Source: Lachnospiraceae bacterium (GTDB taxonomy: Bacteria; Bacillota; Clostridia; Lachnospirales; Lachnospiraceae). From it: DNA of 39,435 bases. The notes below the pieces were generated by a model. The model was not told the DNA's origin, did not search any database, and saw only the letters and a program-made list of their open reading frames with translations. This document shows, one piece after another, positions 15,517 to 24,500 of the stretch (the stretch's first letter is position 1; the number at the start of each line of letters is the position of its first letter). The stretch is taken from contig JALERL010000110.1 in assembly GCA_022764465.1 (NCBI GenBank), positions 1 to 39,435 on the forward strand, written 5' to 3'. The position numbers and the translations under genes were made by a program.

Positions 15517-16203
15517 TCAGCCTTCGGTTGCCTGACGTTTTACCTGAGCCATTGCTTTTGCAACCGGTGGAAGAGAGATCAGGATCAGTGTGATCACTGC
15601 TTCTGCACAAAGATATCCACCGTTGTATAACAGAGAATAAACGGCAGGGTTCATGCCTTCCGGTGCATAGTCCGCGAAGAATAACAGACCGGATAAAAAT
15701 GCAAATACGTAACGGCCAAGGACACCGGCTACATATCCGATCTGAAGACCGTGCTTTTTGTTGCAGAAGAATCCGGCAAGACCAAGTGCGCCAAAGGCAA
15801 GCGGATAATCTACTAACATCTGTGGGATAGTGTAGAAGATCGGTTCTAACATGAACTGTAACAGACCATAAGCAACACCGGTCATCAGACCAACATACGG
15901 ACCATACCAGTATCCGATCAGAACGATGAAAAGCATACTGCATAAAGTGATCGAACCACCCATTGGCATTTCAAACAGCTTTAACATGGATGTAACCATA
16001 GCGAGTGCCATGGCAGCTGCAGAAAAGACAAGCTGGCGGCTGGTGATCTTAAATGATTTTTCACCGGATTGTATACGTCTTACGATCAGTGCAATGACGA
16101 TCAGTGCTACAATAACAGCAACAATGGTAAGAATACCGGCGCTTGTTAAGCGGACGGCATCATCGCCCCACTCATCGGTCGGGGCAGCAAAAAAGTTATT
16201 CAT
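15517..16203 (-). CDS. thiT: Thiamine ECF transporter substrate-binding subunit ThiT
   Basis: This 228-residue membrane protein captures thiamine for an energy-coupling-factor transporter; the shared EcfT and EcfA subunits would come from elsewhere. The ThiT core is recognisable: MLKLFEMPMGGSITLCSMLF with the group-contact region, LVDYPLAFGALGLAGFF and GRYVFAFLSGLLFFADYAP near the thiamine-binding loop, then SLLYNGGYLCAEAVIT. It carries about 55 extra N-terminal residues with one more membrane helix (about residues 20-43), longer than the usual 190-200 residues. Expression is controlled by the TPP riboswitch directly upstream. Start 16203 follows CAGGAGG by 8 bases. Confidence 0.93.
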   Translation of the reverse strand: MNNFFAAPTDEWGDDAVRLTSAGILTIVAVIVALIVIALIVRRIQSGEKSFKITSRQLVFSAAAMALAMVTSMLKLFEMPMGGSITLCSMLFIVLIGYWYGPYVGLMTGVAYGLLQFMLEPIFYTIPQMLVDYPLAFGALGLAGFFCNKKHGLQIGYVAGVLGRYVFAFLSGLLFFADYAPEGMNPAVYSLLYNGGYLCAEAVITLILISLPPVAKAMAQVKRQATEG

Positions 16204-16236
16204 AAAAAAACCTCCTGTATTAGAACTTTGCAGGAG
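16204..16236 (-). promoter_or_regulatory. Riboswitch expression platform overlapping the thiT ribosome site
   Basis: On the minus strand CTCCTG (16231-16236 complement) can pair with CAGGAG (16212-16217 complement), which is part of the CAGGAGG ribosome site, and seven T follow. The same hairpin could block translation or terminate transcription. Confidence 0.6.
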
Positions 16237-16246
16237 ATATCAATGT

Positions 16247-16323
16247 GCTTTCTTACGCCGGTACGAACCGGATCAAGTAATAAGGGTTGATGAAAACATC
16301 TCTCAGCCAAAGGCACCCCCAGC
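16247..16323 (-). promoter_or_regulatory. TPP riboswitch (THI box) controlling thiT
   Basis: On the minus strand the aptamer reads GCTGGGGGTGCC, TTTGGCTGAGAG, ACCCTTATTACTTGATCC, GGTTCGTACCGGCGTAAGAAAGC, which carries the conserved GGGGTGC, CTGAGA, ACCCTT and CTTGATC...GCGTAAG elements in the right order. Thiamine pyrophosphate binding should lower ThiT synthesis. Confidence 0.95.
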
Positions 16324-16520
16324 AAAAGTCTGTTTTATTGCATGCCCTAATATAGCAGTGTTTCTGTCAGCTGTCAAGGTGCTTTTAGATACTGTCAGGA
16401 AGCCTTTTTGACCGCCGGGGTACTTGATGTAGAAGGACAAAAAAGGTATACTGAAATCAGAAAAAACAGGGAAATGCCTGCAAACTGAAGCTTGCAGGAT
16501 AAGAGAAAGACATGGTTATT

Positions 16521-16547
16521 CGTGTGAAAAACAAGATTTTTCGCACG
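16521..16547. repeat. Small AT-rich palindromic repeat, copy 2
   Basis: CGTGTGAAAAA, CAAG, ATTTTTCGCACG forms a hairpin (one G-U pair) about 45 bases before thiE. It resembles the element at 6262-6285 in sequence and size. Confidence 0.45.
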
Positions 16548-16589
16548 CAAGTGATATGCGCAAAAGGCAGCGCAGGAATGGAGATTAAC

Positions 16590-17222
16590 ATGAACAAAAC
16601 AGAGGTTGATTATACTTTATACATATGTACAGACCGGGAACTGATGAGCAGTGCGACCATGGAGGCATCCGTGGAAGAAGCTATAAAGGGCGGCGCATCC
16701 GTGATCCAGCTGCGTGATAAGAATGCTTCGGGACGGCAGATGTACGAAACGGCACTGGCAGTGAAACGGATCACCGATTATTATCATGTCCCGCTCATTA
16801 TCAATGACCGCGTGGATATCGCACAGGCAGTAGATGCAGCAGGGGTACATTTAGGTCAGTCCGATCTTCCGGCATCCGTTGCAAGGAAGCTGTTAGGAGA
16901 AGATAAGATCATCGGGGTATCCGCGGCAAAGGTGGAAGAAGCAGTACAGGCGGTTGCGGAAGGCGCGGATTATCTTGGAGTAGGTGCAGTCTTTTCTACG
17001 GATACCAAGACAAATACCCGACCGGTTACAACAGAATTGTTGCAGGAAATACGTGGCGCAGTCCATATACCGATGGTTGCCATTGGTGGTATCCATGCAG
17101 ATAATGTAAGCCGGATCAATCATACGGGAATCAATGGGATCGCAGTTGTATCGGCAGTGATCGCACAGCCGGATGTTGCACAGGCGGCAGCACAGATGCG
17201 GCAGCTGTTTCTTACTGTATAG
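16590..17222 (+). CDS. thiE: Thiamine-phosphate synthase ThiE
   Basis: This 210-residue TIM-barrel enzyme joins hydroxymethylpyrimidine diphosphate and thiazole phosphate to make thiamine phosphate. Motifs along the barrel are clear: GGASVIQLRDKNASGRQM, VPLIINDRVDIAQAVDAAGVH, LGQSDLP, YLGVGAVFSTDTKTN and IPMVAIGGIHADNV, followed by GINGIAVVSAV. Start 16590 (MNKTEVDYTL) is preferred because TGGAG lies 6 bases before it and ThiE proteins start here; ATG 16512 would add a 26-residue tail derived from the palindromic repeat. It shares its direction with thiD, from which it is separated by a MITE-like insertion. No TPP riboswitch is visible upstream of it. Confidence 0.95.
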   Translation: MNKTEVDYTLYICTDRELMSSATMEASVEEAIKGGASVIQLRDKNASGRQMYETALAVKRITDYYHVPLIINDRVDIAQAVDAAGVHLGQSDLPASVARKLLGEDKIIGVSAAKVEEAVQAVAEGADYLGVGAVFSTDTKTNTRPVTTELLQEIRGAVHIPMVAIGGIHADNVSRINHTGINGIAVVSAVIAQPDVAQAAAQMRQLFLTV

Positions 17223-17227
17223 GATTA

Positions 17228-17469
17228 GGGTGTCAAAAGATGATTTATAAAAATTAAAATGGCAAAATACACAAAATATGTAAAGCAAACTTTTATTGCG
17301 CTTTTAGCTGCGAGTGAAATCCACTGCTTACGAAAACCACAAGTGAAGCCTTTGCTGAACTTGTCTGGTTGTAGTTGGCAGTTAGTTCACGAAGAGCGTT
17401 GCAAATGTTTGCGGAACATATTTTGTGCATTTTGCCAATTACAAAATTTGAAAACATCTTTAGACACCC
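17228..17469. mobile_element. MITE-like element copy B between thiE and thiD
   Basis: The element is bounded by GGGTGTC (17228) and GACACCC (17469). Its terminal inverted repeats are about 65-70 bases long and roughly 80% identical by eye, with cores at 17260-17281 and 17416-17437 identical but for one base. It has no transposase gene. It lies in the 288-base gap between two thiamine genes, beginning six bases after thiE ends. CTGTATAGGA occurs on both sides. Confidence 0.7.
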
Positions 17470-17510
17470 GAATCTGTATAGGAAATTCCCATGACAGAAA
17501 GGACACAGAG

Positions 17511-18317
17511 ATGAAGACGGTTTTAACAATTGCAGGAAGTGATTGCAGCGGTGGTGCCGGAATCCAGGCAGATCTAAAGACGATCGCGGCACATAAGCTG
17601 TACGGAATGAGTGCAATCACTGCACTGACTGCACAGAATACGCTTGGAGTGAAAGATGTATTTGCAGTTCCGGCAGAGTTTTTAAGAGAACAGCTAGTGT
17701 GTGTGTTTGATGATATTTTCCCGGATGCGGTCAAGATCGGAATGGTGGCAGATGCAGCGAAGATCGAAGTGATCGCACAGACACTTCAGACGTATCATCC
17801 GGCAAATATCGTATTAGATCCGGTGATGATCTCCTCAAGCGGCCATGCCCTGTTAGAAGAAGCAGCAACGGAAGCACTGACGAAGAAGCTTTTTCCCTGT
17901 GTGGATCTTCTGACACCGAATATTCCGGAAGCAGAATATTTAAGCGGACTGACGATTTCCACAACACAGGGAATGGAGAATGCTGCAAGGGAACTTTCAA
18001 GGAAGTATCAGACAGCAGTGCTGTTAAAGGGCGGCCATCGGACAGATCTGGCAGTAGATGTTTTATTTTATCACGGGGATTTTTACCGGTACGAGGGGGA
18101 GCGGATCGAGAATCCGAACACACATGGAACCGGATGTACGCTTTCTTCTGCTATCGCATGTAATCTGGCAATGGGGCGGAATATGGAAGAGGCAGTCCGG
18201 CTTGCCAAGCAGTACCTGACGGGGGCAATACGGGCACAGCTGGATCTCGGAGCGGGAAGTGGTCCGTTAGAGCATACATACTGGCTGGAATGCGGAGGAA
18301 AAGACGGAACTTTTTGA
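17511..18317 (+). CDS. thiD: Hydroxymethylpyrimidine kinase / phosphate kinase ThiD
   Basis: This 268-residue ribokinase-fold enzyme phosphorylates hydroxymethylpyrimidine twice to give the pyrimidine diphosphate used by ThiE. Signature segments are VLTIAGSDCSGGAGIQADLK, LYGMSAITALTAQNTLGV, NIVLDPVMISSSGHALL, LLTPNIPEAEYLSG and the anion-hole motif HGTGCTLSSAIA. Start 17511 has AGAAAGG about 12 bases upstream; the longer open frame to 17259 lies in the MITE-like element and is not coding. It probably read through with thiE before the element inserted. ThiM is not in the window, so the thiazole branch is incomplete here. Confidence 0.95.
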   Translation: MKTVLTIAGSDCSGGAGIQADLKTIAAHKLYGMSAITALTAQNTLGVKDVFAVPAEFLREQLVCVFDDIFPDAVKIGMVADAAKIEVIAQTLQTYHPANIVLDPVMISSSGHALLEEAATEALTKKLFPCVDLLTPNIPEAEYLSGLTISTTQGMENAARELSRKYQTAVLLKGGHRTDLAVDVLFYHGDFYRYEGERIENPNTHGTGCTLSSAIACNLAMGRNMEEAVRLAKQYLTGAIRAQLDLGAGSGPLEHTYWLECGGKDGTF

Positions 18318-18389
18318 TCGAATTTGGAAGATTTACTAAAGCTTATATCCGGTTATGTCGATATAATATATTAGAAATGGCGCATTGTG

Positions 18390-18418
18390 TTGCAAGATAC
18401 AAGAAAATGCCATATAAT
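18390..18418 (+). promoter_or_regulatory. Promoter of the surface-protein operon
   Basis: TTGCAA (18390-18395) and a perfect TATAAT (18413-18418) are 17 bases apart, 100 bases before the giant gene. The leader contains a hairpin at 18431-18465 (GATGGA/TCCATC enclosing ATCCC/GGGAT). Confidence 0.7.
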
Positions 18419-18518
18419 GAAAGATAACCCGATGGATCATCCCTGATCGGAAGTGGGATTCCATCAGAAAAGTTGTATCAAAAAATGCGAACTCAGATGA
18501 GGAAATAGGAGTGGGAAT

Positions 18519-21500
18519 ATGCATAAATACATGGAAGTAGGAAAAAAAATACTCGTTTGGTTATTGATCGTATGTATGATGACGGGGCTGATGCCGCAGT
18601 TACAGCTGACACAGGTCTATGCAGCAATGGATATCAGTACAGCAACCGTAACACTGTGGCAGGATGCAGATTATACGCAGCCGGTTGCAACCGGAGCTGA
18701 CGCATCGGCGGTATATACCTATACCGGAGATGAGATCAGACCATACGTCAAGGTTGTAGATACAACAGGAGTTGTAAGCAAGGACAATTATGATGTAGAG
18801 TATACGAATAATGTGAACGCAGGAACCGCATCCGTTACGGTAACCGGTCTGGGCGAATATCAGCGGAGCAAGACTGTTACCTTCCCGATCGGAAAGGCAA
18901 TCCTGGCGAATATAACACCGACCTGCCAGTATCAGGAGAATGGTATCCGGTACTGCTACTATGATGGAAACACAAGCGACAACAACCGCCCGGTTGTCAC
19001 AGATGTCAATGCAACTATGGCTTCCGGCGGAGCAAGCCGTCACCTTGAGGCAGGAACCGATTATACCATTAATTATTACAATAATACGGCAGCCTGTGTG
19101 GACGATACATCCCAGAAGAGACCTTATTTTGAGGTTGCATTATTACCTGGAAGCAATTACCGTGTAGACGGTGACAATCAGAAGTATTACTATCGTATCT
19201 ATTATAATATGAACAGCAATACAGTTTCTGCAGGCGGAATAGGAAGCCTTATATTTAACGGTAGTGTACAGACTCCGGTTCCAACCTTAAGCGATACACT
19301 GACTGGTGGTAATATCGCATCAAACAACTACACTTACAGCTGGTCAAATAATACCGATGCAGGAACGGCAACACTGTCTGTTTACGGAACGAACCAGTAT
19401 AAGGGAAGCAAATCATTCTCATTCCCGATCGCTAAGGCAACCATTACTTCCGATAATGTAGAACTGTCACAGACAGAGTTCGCATATATTAACAGTACAA
19501 TTCCACTGGATTCCTACATCACCGTAAAGCTTGGTGATTATACCGTTCCAGCTTCGAATTATACACTTACCTATTCTTCAAACTGGGGTAAAGTTGGTAC
19601 AAACTATGTAACAGTAACCGGACAGGGAAATATTCAGGGCAGTGTAAGAAAGTCATTTTTGATCACGAATTCCTTAAAACGATGCATCGTCAGCACACCG
19701 GAGATTACCTATACAGGAGCTGTTGCGAAGCCAACACTGCGGATCATCGACCATCTGGAGAATGAAGTAACAGAGACTTCTAAGTATACGATCACTTATT
19801 ATACAGATGCATCTTATACCACACCGATTGTAAGTCCGACCGAAGTGGGAACTTATTATATTAAGGTAAAAGGTGTTACCGATGCATTTATGACAGGCGA
19901 ACTTGGAACACCGTCAGATCCGATTTCCTATAAGATCATTCCGAAGTCCATGGCATCCGATACCATGACATTTGCACTGGATGGACGCCCGACAGACAAG
20001 GATACGATCCTTGGATTTACCTATAGCGGAAAGAGCATTCAGCCGAAGCTGACGATCAAAGACAGCGGACGTACAGGTAATGAATTACTGGAACTCAATA
20101 CAGACTATACGGTAAAATATTATGGTGATGCAGCATTTTCACAGGAACTTACCAGTACAGATCAGTTTGTAAATGCAGGAGATTACTATATCCGTGTTAC
20201 CGGTATCAATACCTATGACGGCTCTGTATATGATATCCATTATCAGGTTACACCGAAGATCTTACAGAATGTAACGATGACAGTAGCTGACCAGACTTAT
20301 ACCGGAAGTGCAGTCATCCCATCGAAGAGTGCGATCACTGTCAAGGACACAACGGTCAGTGTAGCGCTGACAGAAGATGATTTTGAGATTATCGGATGCG
20401 CGAACAATGTGAATCTGACAACAGACAGCAGCAAGGCAATCGTTTATATCCGCCTCGTTGGCAATTATACAACCAATACAACACTCAACTTCAACGGCAA
20501 GGATTACAGCGGCGCAGCAATGATGGAGTTCGAGATTACACCGAAGAAGATCAGCGAATGTGATTCGAACCTTGTAGTTGGTTCACCAATCTATGATGCC
20601 AGCCAGCTTTCCTTTGTTTATAACGGAACCAATCAGATCCCTACCGTGATCATTCGTGATGAGAACCGTTCCGGTAATAAGGTTCTGACAGAAGGAACGG
20701 ACTATGAGGTTCGTTATTATACAAATGAGAACTGTACTTCAGAAGCAGTAGACCGTGCGAGCGTGGGAGACTACTGGGTGAAGATCAGCGGACTTGGCAT
20801 TTATGCAAGTGATGCAACAGATGCTGATATTAAGGTGAAGTACGCGATTACAGGCAAGCCGTTAGATGCAGCAGGCATGACGGTGACGGTAGATAATGTT
20901 GATAAGCCGGATGGAGCAACTTTCCCGGTGATCACTGTTAAGGATGGAACAGATACTTTAACAGAGAATAAGGACTACCGTATTGTCGGTTATTACAGAT
21001 CAGAAGAATGCGATCCTTCGAGTATGTGGAACTACACGGATGCAGGTCAGTTCTATGTAAGCATTGCAGGAAAGGGTAACTATTCTACTACACCTGTAGT
21101 TAAGAGCTTTTATGTAGGAACAGATATTGCCGGAGTGGTTTCTTCCATAAAGGTAACCGGCGCACCGTTTACTTATAATCAGAAGTCACATAGACAGGAG
21201 ATCTTAACCGGTATCCATGTCTATGATGCAGCAGAAAATGAGATCAGTTCCGGGGATTATACCGTTGAGTTGTATTCAGACGAAGCACATAAGGTCAATA
21301 TCACTGATGTATTGGATAATTCATCCTATATCAATGCTGGTACGATCTATATCGGAATCAAGGGAAGAGGTCCGTCAGGATACTATGGAACTTATTATGG
21401 AAGCTGTCAGATCAATAAGCAGGATATTGCACAGCTTGATTACGTAGTAGCAGGAACCTATACCTATGATGGAACAAGACAGGGATTAGAGATCTATGAT

Positions 21501-24500
21501 CCGGGAGCAGTTCCGGCACAGTCGGCATATGTTCAGCTGAGATACCCGGCAACTTCCACATTAAGCGGAACGATCTTAAATCCGTCTGACTATACGATCG
21601 ATACTTCTACTTATGAGAATAATATCAATGCAGGAACAGCATCTGTAACCTTAGTCGGCAGAGGCAGTAACTACACCGGTATGAAGAAGGTCAGCTTCAC
21701 AATCGGACAGAAGGATATTTCTACTCTGACCAATGTAGATATGAGTGTAGAGGAAGCTACTTATACCAGTCAGCTCCAGGTTCCGACAGTACATGTTACT
21801 TATGGTGACAATGCAATCGAACTGGCAAAGGATTCTGACTATAAAGTTTCCTATTATACAGATGCAGGCTTTAACAGTGTGGCAACAAATGCAAACTTAA
21901 CGAATGCAGGTACGACTTATGTAAAGGTAGAAGGCCGTGGAAATTATAAGGGCACACTGAATCTGACCGGTAAAAATGCTTATATCATCAATAAGCGTAA
22001 TATCAGTGAGACAACGATCAGCTTAGCAGGTCTGACTTATGTATACAGTGCAGTAAAGGCACTTCACAGTAATCCGGTAATTCCGGACTTTACTGTAAAG
22101 TATGAGTATACACCGGGTTCTTCCTATGTATTACGTTCGAATGAATTTACAACGAATTCTGTTGCCGAGAATTATTACTATGGAAAACAGAATCTGACGA
22201 TTACAGCGAACGAATCCGGCAACTTTACCGGCAGCAAGACGGTTGATTACTATTATCAGGGTAACTTTGATAATGATGCCGGTGAGGTAACGGTATCCGG
22301 TCTGACACCGACGGTACAGTACACACCGTCTATGGCAACCTCCGGTTACCAGTTCAGCAATATCAGTGTACATACGACAAATAACGGTGGTGTTTTACCG
22401 GCATCCAGTTATACCGTAGAATATCAGAACAATACCTCTGCGGGAACTGCAACCGTACTGATCCGTGGTAATAATGACGAATACTGGACAGGTACCTATA
22501 AGTATGAATTTAAGATTGTGGGTACGATCACAGATGCACAGATTACCATTCCGGATCAGGTATATACCGGAACCGCATATACAAAGGATACGATTGAAGG
22601 AATCGAAGTAGTTTGTGATGGTTATAACTTACAGAAGAATGTAGACTATGAGATCACCGGAGTGACCGGAACAACGGATGCGCTTACCACACCGGGAAGC
22701 GGTACACCGGGAATCACGATCAAGGGTATCGGTGATTACTTTACAACCGTTGGAGATCCTACAAAGAGTGCAACCTTTGCGATCAAGTATCCGATGGATA
22801 ACAGTAAGCTTGTGATAGGAGATGGTACAACACCGGTTCTGACTTATACCGGTTCACCGGTTACGTTAGATGATCTGTTACAGACGATCGAGTATAAGAA
22901 GGCAGATGGAACAACGGCAACACTGACAAGAGATGTTGATTATTCCGTTGAATATTTTAACAATACAGCAGTATGTGCTGCAAGTGGTACAAGTGGACCA
23001 TATGCTGCGATCACAGCATTAGATGGTGGACTTCTGATGCCGGGTGTCTATAATTTTGCATTCGGAATCGGCAAGGTCAATCTTGAAGATGGATATGTAA
23101 TCGATGGCATTATGGATGATCAGGAATTCGCATATACAGGCGAAGTTATCAAGCCGGTCTTTACCGTGAAAAAGGGAGATAAAGTTGTAGATCCTTCGAA
23201 CTATTCCGTAGCCTATACTTCTCTTGCTGCAGATGCAGTGAATAAGAATAAGGCGGGTACTTCGGAAAAGATTACCGTTACCGGAATCGGAGAGAATTAC
23301 AGCGGAAGCATTTCCGTAACAATTAAGATCGTAAAGCGTAACATTGATGTGATCCAGGATGAAAATGATCCGGGAGATGGTGTAAAGGTATCGATTTCTG
23401 ACCTGACCTACAATGGAACGGCTCAGACACCGTCCTTTGATGTTACATTCAAGGATTACTCTGGTGCAACGAAGAAATTAAAGGCCGGAAGCGATTATGC
23501 AATCTTAGGATATCATAACAATACAAATGCAAGCGAAGCTGATCCGGACAGTCCGCATGAATTAGGACCGTATGTAACAATTTCCGCACCTAACGGAAGT
23601 AACTGTGAAGGAACGATCAATGTTCCGTTTACAATCCTTCCGAAGGCAATGGACAAGCTGGTATATTCCAATGTTGCAGATATGGTATATGACTCTGCAC
23701 AGTCGAATTATGATCCGGAGCTTACCGTTAAGATGAGCCGTGAATCAACGACGAATCTGGTAAAGGATCAGGATTACATTCTGACCTATGTGAACGATGA
23801 ACGTGTCGGAACCAAGAACGGTGTGAATGGTCCTCATATCAAGGTTGAGCCGGCAAGCACGAACTTTGTAGGTGAGAAGATCATTGATTATGCAATTTTA
23901 GCCAAGAGTCTGAATACAGAGGATTATCGAATCACCTATTCAGATCCGATGAATGATAAGTTTGATGCAGCAAGAATGAACTATCCATATGAGGCAGGAC
24001 AGACTTATCGTCCGCTTGTAACGATTGTGGATAATGCAGGAACAGATCATGAGGTAACCTTAGAGGAAGGTGTAGATTACAGCGTAAGTTATGCAAATAA
24101 CAATGTTGTAACTGAGGATGCAACAATCACAATTACCGGTATGAATAACTACAAGGATTCACGTCCGGCAGTGAAGTTCTCGATCGGTACACTCTTTACA
24201 AGCAATAAGATTACTGTATATCAGAATAATTCACCGATTACAGAGGTAGCTTCTGTTACTTATGATGGTAAGGACAAAGCACCGAAGAATATTTCCGTGA
24301 AGCTGAATAATCCGGCTAAGGAACTGGTAGAAGGAACGGACTATGTGATCAGTTATTATAAGGATGCTGCATGCACCGAAGAGGCAGCAGAGGTAGACCG
24401 TATCAATGCAGGAAAGATCTATATGGCAGTAAAGGGTCTGACTTCAGCCGGTTATATCGGAAAAATGGTACTTCCGTTTACAATTAAGCAGAAGTCCATT

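Noticed and set aside
17259-17510. N-terminal extension of ThiD
   Set aside because: The extension lies within the MITE-like repeat; the ThiD family starts at 17511 with a ribosome site.
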